DNA of 64,000 bases from Alteromonas sp. KC3. Its GTDB lineage: Bacteria; Pseudomonadota; Gammaproteobacteria; Enterobacterales; Alteromonadaceae. Position numbers and translations under genes: made by a program. The DNA lies in assembly GCF_016756315.1 (NCBI RefSeq), contig NZ_AP024235.1:2604001-2668000 (forward strand), given 5' to 3'. Under the pieces are notes generated by a model, which was given only the letters and a program-made list of their open reading frames with translations, did not search any database and had not been told where the DNA came from. This document shows, one piece after another, positions 18,818-27,656 of the stretch (the stretch's first letter is position 1; each line of letters opens with the position of its first letter).

Positions 18818-19504
18818 TTAGCTATAGGTAATGGCGTGTAACCTGTCTATCACATCTAAGTGAGGTACACTGTTGAAGTTATTTAGATGTATACCTCGCG
18901 GATTAGCGAAGCATTGTGAAAAGCTGGCGTTGCGGATCTGCAAATTCATATCAACGACTTTCGCATCGCTGTAGCCCAATATTTGTTTTAACATCATGGC
19001 AATAGCGCCACCGGAACTGACAACCAATATACGCTTCGCATCCAACTGCTGAAGTGCGCCTAATACGTTACTTACCCGCTGCTCAAATGCTTTCCATGTT
19101 TCATCAAGGTGGGCATGTTCTAGGGCATCCTGAGACCACGCTAGCATTGCTTTTTTTAGTAAACGGTAATATTCAGAAGACGAAGCCCCTTCTGGCACTT
19201 TTTCGTCAGGAAAGCGATGCAAGTATGCCTTTGCAACTGCTTGAAAATTAAATTCATTCAACCCACTATTTACGATTGCTTCTGGCAGTTTATGAGAATC
19301 AGAAGCAATACCTGCAGCTATCCCCTCTTTTGTTTCTTGATGGCGAACCATGTCCCCCATGAACACCGCATCAAAAGTAACGTCACGGTGTTTGAAATAG
19401 TCGCCAAGCCAGTGCGCTTGCTGAGCGCCTAACTCACTGAGTTTGTCGTAATTTTCTTTTCCAAAAGAGGCTTGGCCGTGGCGCACCAAATAGATATCTG
19501 TCAT
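18818..19504 (-). CDS. Histidine phosphatase superfamily protein
   Basis: A 228-residue phosphoglycerate-mutase-like protein. The phosphohistidine motif [11 protein letters not shown] is at residues about 5-15, and the second half has the second catalytic His/Gly region [12 protein letters not shown] in place of the usual GHG-type motif. It begins the operon with acyl-CoA dehydrogenase, kinase and quinone oxidoreductase genes. This family is often found beside ACAD10/11-like genes, where it might remove phosphate from a substrate or a by-product; no direct evidence is visible. The usual His of the GHG-type motif appears replaced by SSGG, so catalysis may be altered. ATG at 19504; weak CAGGGCG upstream. 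Confidence 0.82.
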   Translation of the reverse strand: MTDIYLVRHGQASFGKENYDKLSELGAQQAHWLGDYFKHRDVTFDAVFMGDMVRHQETKEGIAAGIASDSHKLPEAIVNSGLNEFNFQAVAKAYLHRFPDEKVPEGASSSEYYRLLKKAMLAWSQDALEHAHLDETWKAFEQRVSNVLGALQQLDAKRILVVSSGGAIAMMLKQILGYSDAKVVDMNLQIRNASFSQCFANPRGIHLNNFNSVPHLDVIDRLHAITYS

Positions 19505-19832
19505 TCAACGCCCTGATGTTATCAATTTGTTAAGTAATAAAACCATACTAAGGAAAGTTGAAATATAAGTTTAATTGATATTTTGAATAGGTGTGCATCA
19601 TGTGAAACTATGAAAGTCGCGATTCATCGGTTACTTGTTGTTGTATTCGACACGATACGTACAAAATTTGACATGTTTGCGTCAAATTCGTGCAATAAGG
19701 ATAGCGCCTAATGTATATTTACTGCGCACACAAACTGGTTTTCGTGAAATTCCCACGATTTTACTTATGGAAAAGGCGTACTCGGTCGCGAATCTAAGGC
19801 GTGAACGGTTATGCAAATTAAAAAGAAAAACA
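19505..19832. other. Divergent intergenic region (328 bp)
   Basis: Between the histidine phosphatase operon and the TonB receptor. An open frame continues in phase upstream of the receptor to 19635, but it lacks a ribosome binding site and signal peptide, so it is read as leader. The clearest element is the operator-like repeat overlapping a promoter at 19665-19696. Nothing else is recognised. Confidence 0.55.
19665..19696 (+). promoter_or_regulatory. Promoter with overlapping inverted repeat, TonB receptor gene
   Basis: TTGACA at 19668-19673, a 17-base spacer and TGCAAT at 19691-19696 form a plausible sigma-70 promoter. AATTTGAC (19665-19672) and GTCAAATT (19681-19688) form perfect eight-base arms with an eight-base spacer that cover the -35 box and spacer, as expected for a repressor site. 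Confidence 0.5.
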
Positions 19833-22385
19833 ATGAAGTTATCGACTCACCCTACAGTAATATTTGGCACGCTTTCATGCTGCTTACTCTCACTACCAAG
19901 TGCAGCTCAACAACAAAATATCGATGAAACCGCTACGCTTGAACGCATAGTAGTTCAAGCGCAGAAAACGCCACAAAATCTACAAGCTATTCCCGTGGCC
20001 GTTACCGCACTCTCAAACGAGGACCTAGTACAAACAGCATCTCGGGACATTTTTGACTTGCAAAATTACGTTCCAGCATTTGCCGCTTTTCAAAGCCAAA
20101 GTGTGACTAATTCTGGTTTCTCTATACGCGGCATTGGAACATCGGCACAGAATTTCGGCTTTGAATCGTCTGTCGGACTTTATGTAGATGGGGTGTATCG
20201 TTCAAGACAAAATGCGTTAATAAATGACTTAGTTGACATAAGTGCGGTAGAGATACTGAGGGGACCACAAGGCACCCTCTTTGGCAAGAACACAGCTGCT
20301 GGTGCTATGACAGTAACCTCTGTTGCTCCAAGCCATGATGGGCACAACGGCTTTGCGGAAGTCATGTTGGGTAATGATGATTTGCTAAGACTAAGTGCTG
20401 CCTCGTCGTTTTCGTTGGTCGACGATGTGTTGGCGCTGCGTTTCTCAGGCTTTACTACCCAAAGTGACGGTTTTATCCAAGAAGAGGTATCTGGCCAACC
20501 GCTCAATAATCGCAACCGTTCAGCTATTAAAGCCCAAGTGCTTTATACCCCTAGCAACACTATTAGTATGCGGCTAATTGCTGATTATGGAGAGTTAGAC
20601 GAGCGGTGCTGTGGTGCGCTTACTTATCAAAATAACCTTCAAGCAAACGATGTCACAGGCAAATTTGGCACCGATGCCCTATTATCTCAACCACCGTTTA
20701 ACGCAACGATTTACAGTAAGAACCAATTCTTTGACTATAAAACATCGTTATCGCAAACGCCTTTATCTAAAATGGAAGACAAAGGCATTTCATTGCAAGT
20801 TGATGTTGAGTTAGATGAAAAATGGGATGTTGTCAGTATTTCTGCCTATCGGGCTTTTGATAGCCTAGATACCGTTGATACTGATTTTTCTAACGCCGAC
20901 TTACTTACCGCGACGAATGATGCAAGGCAGCAATCATTTTCTCAAGAATTGCGATTACATTTTAAAAGTGATGCTTTACAAGCAATACTAGGCGCATACT
21001 ATTTTACACAAAACCTCGACCTCACCTTCGACACTACAACCCAAAGTGATTTCCCATCATTTTTTAATGCTGTTGGCAACGAACTATTACCTTTAGCTAA
21101 CGCTATCAATCAATTAAGTAACTTAAGTGGTGGCTTAATTGCGCCAGCAGCTATGCCTGCACCTGCGAATACTGCATTTAGGCATAATGCTGACCAAGAG
21201 CAAGATAGCATTGCTTTATTCGCCCAAACAGACTGGACAATTACAGATGAATTTACACTCACTACCGGGCTTCGCTTCACGCACGAAGAAAAGCGCATTG
21301 ACGGCGAGTACTTTGAGCAAGGCCCTGAAATAAATGGGCTACCACAAGACCCTGCTCTGTGGCCTAACGTACCATTAGCAATACAGGGCCTTGACGCAAT
21401 TGGTAACGCACTCTTGAGTGGTAACATACCGTCTAGCGACGCATTATCAACTATTGAACCTTTTCAGCAAGCCGGATGGGGGTATTTCTTTTTGGGATCT
21501 GCAGCGGTGCTACCTCGACCTGCACTGGATGCGCGTATAGAAGATGATCAATTAACCGGTACGCTCAAACTTGCTTACACGCCTTATGAGAACATACTCA
21601 CCTACACAAGCGTGGCGACAGGTTACAAAGCGGGAGGTACAAATACAGACCGTATTTTGCCATCGCTCGACCCGTTATTTGATGCGGAAAAATCGCGTAG
21701 TGTTGAAATAGGCATAAAACACGATTTTCCGCAGTATGGTCTGCGCATAAATGCAGCCGCTCACTACACGCGCATTAGTGATTTTCAAGCGACAACGTTC
21801 ACAGGGAGTGGCTTTAATCTGCAAAACGCGGGGGATATTGTAATAAAAGGTCTTGAAGTTGAGACTACGTGGCTTATTACAAGCGATACAGAGCTTCATA
21901 TTAATGCGGCACGTACCCTCGCACGGTTTGATGAATTTGAAAAAGGTACATGTTGGGTGGCTTATACATGGCATACTGAAATCGATGATCCGGGTCGTCA
22001 AACCCCTAGTGCTCCTTTCTGTTCTCGCAAAGGCGACCGCGTGGGTTTTGAACCTGAAAATACATTGGCCATTATGCTAAATCACCATTTTTCCTATGAC
22101 AGTTTACTGTTCGTAGCAAGTGTTGATTATCAATATACGGGCGATGTGTTTTTAGACGATGCCAATGATCCATACAAATATGCGGGTTCTTATGGGTTGT
22201 TCAATGCTCGATTAAGCATGCAAATTCCACAATGGGATAGTGAAATTATTGCGTGGGCACGAAACGTGTTTGACGAAGAGTATGTCGCCAGAAGCGGATT
22301 TGATGTGCCTGTGCAAACAGGAAAAATAATGGCTTATCCGGGTGCACCTAAAAGTGTTGGTGTCACGTTCAGAAAGCGCTTTTAA
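19833..22385 (+). CDS. TonB-dependent outer-membrane receptor
   Basis: An 850-residue receptor. The start at 19833 gives a proper signal peptide (MKLSTHPTVIFGTLSCCLL, ending SAAQQ); longer frames to 19635 do not. The TonB box is in the segment ERIVVQAQ near mature residue 10, followed by the plug (IPVAVTALSNEDL, GFSIRGIGTS, VGLYVDGVYRSRQ, ILRGPQGTLFGKNTAAGA) and a 22-strand type barrel ending in the typical aromatic VTFRKRF. LRGPQGTLFGKNTAAGA is characteristic of the iron-complex/uncharacterised nutrient receptors of marine bacteria. The ligand cannot be assigned. Divergent from the acyl-CoA operon, so it may import a lipid or related compound, which is inference. A 12-base inverted repeat spans the stop codon. 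Confidence 0.92.
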   Translation: MKLSTHPTVIFGTLSCCLLSLPSAAQQQNIDETATLERIVVQAQKTPQNLQAIPVAVTALSNEDLVQTASRDIFDLQNYVPAFAAFQSQSVTNSGFSIRGIGTSAQNFGFESSVGLYVDGVYRSRQNALINDLVDISAVEILRGPQGTLFGKNTAAGAMTVTSVAPSHDGHNGFAEVMLGNDDLLRLSAASSFSLVDDVLALRFSGFTTQSDGFIQEEVSGQPLNNRNRSAIKAQVLYTPSNTISMRLIADYGELDERCCGALTYQNNLQANDVTGKFGTDALLSQPPFNATIYSKNQFFDYKTSLSQTPLSKMEDKGISLQVDVELDEKWDVVSISAYRAFDSLDTVDTDFSNADLLTATNDARQQSFSQELRLHFKSDALQAILGAYYFTQNLDLTFDTTTQSDFPSFFNAVGNELLPLANAINQLSNLSGGLIAPAAMPAPANTAFRHNADQEQDSIALFAQTDWTITDEFTLTTGLRFTHEEKRIDGEYFEQGPEINGLPQDPALWPNVPLAIQGLDAIGNALLSGNIPSSDALSTIEPFQQAGWGYFFLGSAAVLPRPALDARIEDDQLTGTLKLAYTPYENILTYTSVATGYKAGGTNTDRILPSLDPLFDAEKSRSVEIGIKHDFPQYGLRINAAAHYTRISDFQATTFTGSGFNLQNAGDIVIKGLEVETTWLITSDTELHINAARTLARFDEFEKGTCWVAYTWHTEIDDPGRQTPSAPFCSRKGDRVGFEPENTLAIMLNHHFSYDSLLFVASVDYQYTGDVFLDDANDPYKYAGSYGLFNARLSMQIPQWDSEIIAWARNVFDEEYVARSGFDVPVQTGKIMAYPGAPKSVGVTFRKRF

Positions 22386-22399
22386 ACGCGCTTTCTGAA
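22368..22399. terminator. Hairpin over the TonB receptor stop codon
   Basis: TTCAGAAAGCGC at 22368-22379 and GCGCTTTCTGAA at 22388-22399 pair perfectly; the TAA stop lies in the loop. There is no T-tract on either side, so it may slow or stop both convergent transcripts only with help from Rho. Confidence 0.5.
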
Positions 22400-22414
22400 A
22401 TGGTGTTGGCACAT

Positions 22415-23401
22415 TTACGACTTCATTAAATTCGCTGGTTTACCATGAAACACAGCATGGCATTGGGACACTACCGACAGCGCTATATGCTCGGGCAGTT
22501 CACCACCAATATCAAAGCCTGCTGGGCTGGCGAAATGGTGACAAAAATCCGTATTTTCTATCTCGGCGAGATCAATTATCTCTTGTTTTCTGTGTAATGG
22601 TCCGAGCATAGCCACATAAGTAAGTTGATGCCCACTCAATACTTTGAGTGCTTTAGCATCAACTTCTCTGTGATGCGACATAAGCACTGCGGCCTGAATA
22701 TTGTGCTCAGCCATATGTAATGACAAGCCCTCTGCACTGGTATCGTCGATGAGATAGTTCACAGTTGGGAAGTGTTCCACTCGCGCCTGTGCTGGCCTTG
22801 GATCCCATAAGCTCACTAGCCAACCTTGATGATTAGCAAGTTGTGCCATAAATGTAGCGTCATACCCACCACCAATAACTAACAAGTGAACAGGCGGTTG
22901 CATAGGCACACTCAACACGTGTTCGTCATTCAACACCGCTTTACTTGGCAATTCGTCGTCTTGTTCAAAGGCAATACATACGCCTTTAGTGCCCGCTACA
23001 TTCGTTTGCCATTGACAATGCAGACCAGCACAAAGTCGTTTATTAACCTCATCCAAGGCAAGATAGCCATTTGATGCGTTAAGCGGAACAAGTGCTAGAT
23101 AGACCACACCGCCGCAACCAACGCCAAGCTTAAAAGCAATATCCTCTTCATCTTCATCGTCATAAACTGCTGTTCGGCTAACGCCATCAGTCATTACACG
23201 GTGAGCTTTTTTTACAATATCACTTTCCAAGCAGCCGCCGCTTAGTATGCCTAACTGATGGCCAGCGTCACTAAATAACATCATAGCGCCCGCTTTGCGA
23301 TAGCAAGAGCCCTCTGTTTTATAGATAAAGCCCAACACCCATTTATGCTTGTCTTTAAGCGCAGCCCACTGGTTAAGTAAGTGATTTATGTGATTACTCA
23401 T
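22415..23401 (-). CDS. XdhC/CoxI family protein
   Basis: A 328-residue XdhC-family protein, the chaperone that binds molybdenum cofactor and helps insert its sulfurated form into xanthine dehydrogenase or related enzymes. The N-terminal XdhC domain contains TEGSCYRKAGAMMLFSD and GILSGGCLESDI; the C-terminal half is a Rossmann-like domain with GGGYDATFMAQLANHQGW. Its usual enzyme partners (XdhA/B or CoxL types) are not in this window. It lies seventeen bases downstream of the DsbA-like gene on the same strand and about 4 kb from the moa-mod operon, which fits a molybdenum neighbourhood. No unusual start. Confidence 0.9.
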   Translation of the reverse strand: MSNHINHLLNQWAALKDKHKWVLGFIYKTEGSCYRKAGAMMLFSDAGHQLGILSGGCLESDIVKKAHRVMTDGVSRTAVYDDEDEEDIAFKLGVGCGGVVYLALVPLNASNGYLALDEVNKRLCAGLHCQWQTNVAGTKGVCIAFEQDDELPSKAVLNDEHVLSVPMQPPVHLLVIGGGYDATFMAQLANHQGWLVSLWDPRPAQARVEHFPTVNYLIDDTSAEGLSLHMAEHNIQAAVLMSHHREVDAKALKVLSGHQLTYVAMLGPLHRKQEIIDLAEIENTDFCHHFASPAGFDIGGELPEHIALSVVSQCHAVFHGKPANLMKS

Positions 23402-23418
23402 ACACGCCCTGTCAAATA

Positions 23419-24063
23419 TTACTGTGCGTTTGCCGCTTGTTTAATAAACGCAGCAAGCGTTTCAGGTTCTTGCGCGCCAGCTACACCTTGATTGCCAATA
23501 ACAAATGTAGGTACGCTCTGCACACCGCGTTGAAGCCACAAATTCTCTTCTTGTCGCACTTGTTGTGCATACTGTTCTAACATTAATACTTCTCGTGCGC
23601 TGGCTGGTTCTATCCCAACTTGAGTAGCTTCTTCAACCAACACATCAATATCGTTAATATTTTTACCCTCGGTAAAATACGCTTTAAACAAGCGCAGTTT
23701 CATCGCCTCTTCGGCGCCTAGCGATGCCGCAAAATGAATAAGTTGATGCGCTTTAAACGTGTTTTGCATTCGACTGTCGTCAGAAAAGTTAAATGCAAAG
23801 CCCAATGCTTCACCCGCTTGCACTAACCTTGCTCTGTTGTCTGCGCTTTGCTGCTCACTGATGCCGTACTTTTCCATTATGTGTTCACGCAAGTTTTGCC
23901 CTGCTTGGTCCATATTGGGGTTTAACTCAAAGGGATGAAACTTGATGTCTACTTCTATGCCGTCGACAAGTTTTATGGCCTTTTGCAGACGTTCATAACC
24001 CACGATACACCATGGGCACACCACATCCGACACCATATTAACCGTTACTTTTTGCATGCTCAC
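23419..24063 (-). CDS. DsbA-family oxidoreductase, FrnE-like
   Basis: A 214-residue thioredoxin-fold protein with the active-site motif CPWC at residues 16-19 and no signal peptide, thus cytoplasmic. This is the FrnE/2-hydroxychromene-2-carboxylate isomerase-like branch of the DsbA family. GVQSVPTFVIGNQGVAGAQ near the C-terminus contains the cis-Pro (VPT) that pairs with the active site. The start is GTG at 24063, six bases upstream of an in-frame ATG at 24057; neither has a strong ribosome binding site. It is followed by xdhC at 17 bases and may share its transcript. Substrate unknown. Confidence 0.88.
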   Translation of the reverse strand: MSMQKVTVNMVSDVVCPWCIVGYERLQKAIKLVDGIEVDIKFHPFELNPNMDQAGQNLREHIMEKYGISEQQSADNRARLVQAGEALGFAFNFSDDSRMQNTFKAHQLIHFAASLGAEEAMKLRLFKAYFTEGKNINDIDVLVEEATQVGIEPASAREVLMLEQYAQQVRQEENLWLQRGVQSVPTFVIGNQGVAGAQEPETLAAFIKQAANAQ

Positions 24064-24250
24064 TCACTTATTGGAAACCAACGCATTATACGTGGTATGA
24101 ATTCACCGCGTTTGCTCAGCTTTAGAAAAAGCTAAACATCGCAAACTGTACTACATCACAACATAAGGTTACAAAAAGAAACTTCAAGTGTTTCGAGGCA
24201 TTCAGCGACAAATAGTACAAAGTACGGGGCAAATTTACCCTTATTTACTT

Positions 24251-25030
24251 TTACGCCCCACTTTCATCTTTAATCATCAACTGCACCACTTGATTTGCCC
24301 AAACGGCGTAACCTTTACTCGATGGATGGAAGCCGTCTTCTGCCATCACCCCACTGTCTTTCATCGACCTTGCTGTCGAGCCTTGTTCCATTATGTTGAT
24401 ACGCAAAATTTGTGCGCTATCACTTTTCGCAATATAGCGTTGTAACACTTTGTTAAAAAGGTAGGCACGAATCCCTAATATTGTGCGCAGAGGTTGCGGA
24501 ATAACTGGAAACAAATGCATCGGCGGTAAAGCGGTGAAAATAATATTTTGGCAATTGAACTTGTGCTTAAGCAACGATGCCATACTTTCTATGTTTATTC
24601 GCCACGCGTTTAAAGAGACAAATTTAGTCACATCATTTACGCCCATTGACACCAGTGCTGTGCAATAAGACTTTGCTGGAATCTGTGTTAACAAATTAAC
24701 GACATCGCCACTGGTTAGCCCAGTGGTTGCGTGTAATGACACTCGTGAAAGCAGCCCTTTGGGCGCTAGATGTGAAATACGGCCACTGAGCGCTTCATCT
24801 TGAGATTTTGCGCCTACGCCGGCTGCTGCGGAATCGCCCACAATCATTAACGTTCTCTTGGCCATTGAGTCAGTACAGTGCAGCAAGTCAGTGTTAAAAT
24901 CATACTCACGCTGTCCTTCAGGTTCGGGTAAACGAAGTGCCTTTTTTCTCACCCATATCGCTTGTATCCCAAGAATTGGCATCAGCAGTAAAATGAATGC
25001 GTTTAACACCAAAACGTTGAAGTAGATCAA
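24251..25030 (-). CDS. SGNH/GDSL-type hydrolase with N-terminal membrane anchor
   Basis: A 259-residue SGNH hydrolase. The blocks are visible: VGDSAAAGVGAK with the nucleophilic Ser, SMGVNDV with the Gly/Asn of block III, and DGFHPSSKGY with the Asp-His pair. An N-terminal hydrophobic run (LVLNAFILLLMPILGIQAIWV) suggests membrane anchoring with the catalytic part either side. The start is TTG at 25030: GGAG lies seven bases upstream and no better ATG precedes the hydrophobic segment. It is divergent from hemN, and its start codon overlaps the FNR-like box at 25017-25030. Possible esterase/lipase; substrate not predictable. Confidence 0.85.
   Translation of the reverse strand: MIYFNVLVLNAFILLLMPILGIQAIWVRKKALRLPEPEGQREYDFNTDLLHCTDSMAKRTLMIVGDSAAAGVGAKSQDEALSGRISHLAPKGLLSRVSLHATTGLTSGDVVNLLTQIPAKSYCTALVSMGVNDVTKFVSLNAWRINIESMASLLKHKFNCQNIIFTALPPMHLFPVIPQPLRTILGIRAYLFNKVLQRYIAKSDSAQILRINIMEQGSTARSMKDSGVMAEDGFHPSSKGYAVWANQVVQLMIKDESGA
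25017..25030. promoter_or_regulatory. FNR-like box for hemN
   Basis: TTGAA-GTAG-ATCAA matches nine of ten fixed positions of the FNR/Anr consensus TTGAT-N4-ATCAA. A TATACA hexamer at 25050-25055 puts the start point near 25062-25065, so the box is centred at about -40, the class II activator position. It overlaps the start of the divergent GDSL gene. Confidence 0.55.
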
Positions 25031-25118
25031 AGCCCCTCTCCATTATTTGTATACACTATTCACAGGTTTGACCCTGTGCCTCGCCTACCCTATTACCAAG
25101 TGCAAAAAGATTACTAAG

Positions 25119-26492
25119 ATGACAACACTACAACACAAAGACAATACTCAATCTTTTATTACGAAATATGCTCAACATGCGCCACGGTATACTTCATATC
25201 CTACCGCATTAAAATTTGAGCCCATCGACAGTGACCTTTTGACACTTGCAAGTGACTCAAGCACTACAGATGAATTAAGTTTGTATGTTCATATCCCTTT
25301 TTGTAAAACGCTTTGCTATTACTGTGGCTGTAATAAGTTAGTCACTCGCCATAATGAAAAAGCTGACGACTATCTGGCTTATTTAGAAAAAGAAATGGTC
25401 GCAAAACAGGTAATTTCTGCCAACAAAAAGGTGGTTGCACTTCACCTCGGCGGCGGCTCCCCCAGTTTTCTAAGCGCGACACAACATACGTTTTTGATGT
25501 ACATATTGAAAAAGCATTATGCTTTTTCCGCTGACGCGGAACTCTCTATTGAATTAGATCCTAGAAACGTAGACGCCGCTTATCTAAAAACACTTAAAAA
25601 TCTCGGGTACACGCGATTAAGTTTTGGCTTGCAGGATACTGACTATAAAGTACAACATACAATCAATCGTGTGCAAAGTACTGCTCATATTGCCGATTTA
25701 GTCTTTGAAGCACGAACACTGGGTTTTAAGTCCATAAACCTCGACTTAATTTACGGTTTGCCCAACCAAACCCGCGATACCTTTAAAACCACCATTGCGG
25801 CAACTAAAGCCATGCAGCCAGATAGGATATCGCTGTTTAGCTACGCGCACTTACCAGAACGTTTTGCAGCTCAACGCAAGTTTGGCGACGAAATACTCCC
25901 AAGCGCAGAACTGAAAGCAGAGCTGTACAACTTTGCAGTAGATAGCTTTAAAAGCGTAGGCTATGAGATGATTGGACTAGACCACTTTGCAAAGTCGAGC
26001 GACACCCTGGCAATCGCCAAAAATAAAGGGGAGCTGCACAGAAACTTTCAAGGATACACTACCCACGGTGGTAGCGATTTACTTGGTCTAGGTGTATCGT
26101 CAATAAGTACAATAGGTAATGCGTTTGCCCAAAACCCCAAAGCATTAAAAGAATATTATGAACGGTTAGAGGCTAACCTACCAGCTGCCACCATAGGGTT
26201 AACACTGAGTCTAGACGACCTGATTCGCCGCGATATTATCTCAAGCTTAATGTGTAATCTTGTTTTAAATAAGCGCGCTGTCGAAGACAAATATGCAATT
26301 AGTTTTGATAACTATTTTGCTGATGCATTGGAAAACCTATTACCCTTAGAAAAAGACGGACTCATTGAATTAGGCAGTGAATGTATTTATGTGCCCGAGC
26401 ATGCTCGCATTTACATACGTGCGATTTGCGCGCGCTTCGATGCTTATTTGAATACAGATGCTGTGCTGACGCGGTATTCTAAGGCTATTTGA
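25119..26492 (+). CDS. hemN: Oxygen-independent coproporphyrinogen III oxidase
   Basis: A radical-SAM enzyme that decarboxylates coproporphyrinogen III to protoporphyrinogen IX when oxygen is low. The start at 25119 gives 457 residues, the same as E. coli HemN; an upstream in-frame ATG at 25047 would add an unrelated hydrophobic tail. The cluster cysteines fall at C62, C66 and C69 with C71 following (FCKTLCYYCGCNK), identical in position to E. coli. HLGGGSPSFL and GLPNQTRDTF are also conserved, as is RYTSYPTA near the N-terminus. A FNR-like box lies upstream. It is convergent with modC, only two bases apart. Weak ribosome binding site. Confidence 0.97.
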   Translation: MTTLQHKDNTQSFITKYAQHAPRYTSYPTALKFEPIDSDLLTLASDSSTTDELSLYVHIPFCKTLCYYCGCNKLVTRHNEKADDYLAYLEKEMVAKQVISANKKVVALHLGGGSPSFLSATQHTFLMYILKKHYAFSADAELSIELDPRNVDAAYLKTLKNLGYTRLSFGLQDTDYKVQHTINRVQSTAHIADLVFEARTLGFKSINLDLIYGLPNQTRDTFKTTIAATKAMQPDRISLFSYAHLPERFAAQRKFGDEILPSAELKAELYNFAVDSFKSVGYEMIGLDHFAKSSDTLAIAKNKGELHRNFQGYTTHGGSDLLGLGVSSISTIGNAFAQNPKALKEYYERLEANLPAATIGLTLSLDDLIRRDIISSLMCNLVLNKRAVEDKYAISFDNYFADALENLLPLEKDGLIELGSECIYVPEHARIYIRAICARFDAYLNTDAVLTRYSKAI

Positions 26493-26494
26493 TA

Positions 26495-27655
26495 CTAAGC
26501 CAGTTTAAAGCGTGCGATTACCTGCGTGCCCACAGCTAAATTTAGGCGCTTCAAAGACATTACGCTAATACTTGCATAAATAAACTGAGTCACGTCGCTG
26601 TTATATGAAGTGGGGTGGCTATTTTCGTCAATAGCCAAGGTAAGTAGTACCTTCCCCTTTTTCATTGCACTTTCGTTTGGCGCTTCAGCATTTGGCGTTT
26701 CTGTTATAGCGGTGATAGTGCATTTAAGCGCATTGAGTATACTGGAAGTCGTGTTTTTGTCGATTGCCTGCGTATTAGTATCAACACTCACATCGCAGGC
26801 TTTAACAGCAAAACGAACCCACCTTTTGTCACTGGGCCACTTTTTGTCACTAGGCTTCTCTCGGTGATCAAGCGCATTTCCAGGCGCAATATTGTCGCGA
26901 CATACGTAAACTACTGTGTCACCCAGTTCAACGCCTACAATACCAGTATCAAACGCGCCGTTTGTAGCATTATCACAGAGGTCGTCGGCCAGCACCCCAC
27001 ATAACATCGCAGTAGAACTCTCGACTTCGCCTTTTGACACATTGTGTTCAATTAGCGCGTTTATATTACCTTGAGCAGCAATTGCACCGTCGGCAACATA
27101 GAGCATTTCGTCACTAAACAGGGCCAAATCATCGAGGTCGTGAGAAATGACCATACAGATCAAGTCTTGCTTGTCGCAAAGCGATTTAAGGAAACGATAG
27201 ATTTTCCGGCGAGTATTGACATCGATGGCACTTAACGATTCATCTAGCAACAAGACATCAGGCCCATTAACAAGCGCGCGGGCTATGGCCACTCGTTGCG
27301 CTTCCCCACCAGATAGCGTTGACACATCTTTGTCAATTAAATGCTCACAACAACAACCCTTTAGCGCTTCAGTTATCTGCATAGCATTATCTGAGGCGTA
27401 GCGCGTTGCCAACGCAAAATTCCCCCTAACATTAACGTGGGGAAACAGCATGGGCTGCTGGAATACTATACCTATTTTGCTAGTACGCCCGCCCCAATCT
27501 ACGACAACATCAGACTTTGGCTCAACACCTGCTAGCGCGCGCAACAAGCTACTTTTTCCTGCGCCAGAGGGTCCTGTAATACCAACAAAACGTACCGTTT
27601 CATTAAACGAGACGTCTGCAGTAATTCGCGAAGGTAGTGTTACGGAAAATTCCAT
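26495..27655 (-). CDS. modC: Molybdate ABC transporter ATP-binding protein
   Basis: A 386-residue ABC ATPase that powers molybdate uptake. Walker A is GPSGAGKSS, the Q-loop lies in VFQQPMLFPHVNV, the signature motif is LSGGEAQRVAIARAL and Walker B is VLLLDESLSAID. A C-terminal TOBE-type region (from about residue 280 to the end, ending VGTQVIARFKLA) binds oxyanion in ModC proteins. The start at 27655 is chosen over the longer frame (27709): it lies one base after the modB stop codon and begins at the normal MEFSV. Last gene of the moa-mod operon. The 3' end almost touches hemN. The middle region (about 210-280) is less conserved. Confidence 0.93.
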   Translation of the reverse strand: MEFSVTLPSRITADVSFNETVRFVGITGPSGAGKSSLLRALAGVEPKSDVVVDWGGRTSKIGIVFQQPMLFPHVNVRGNFALATRYASDNAMQITEALKGCCCEHLIDKDVSTLSGGEAQRVAIARALVNGPDVLLLDESLSAIDVNTRRKIYRFLKSLCDKQDLICMVISHDLDDLALFSDEMLYVADGAIAAQGNINALIEHNVSKGEVESSTAMLCGVLADDLCDNATNGAFDTGIVGVELGDTVVYVCRDNIAPGNALDHREKPSDKKWPSDKRWVRFAVKACDVSVDTNTQAIDKNTTSSILNALKCTITAITETPNAEAPNESAMKKGKVLLTLAIDENSHPTSYNSDVTQFIYASISVMSLKRLNLAVGTQVIARFKLA

Positions 27656-27656
27656 G

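Noticed and set aside
19635..19832. N-terminal extension of the TonB receptor by 66 residues
   Set aside because: It would put the signal peptide in the middle of the protein and cover the promoter and operator.
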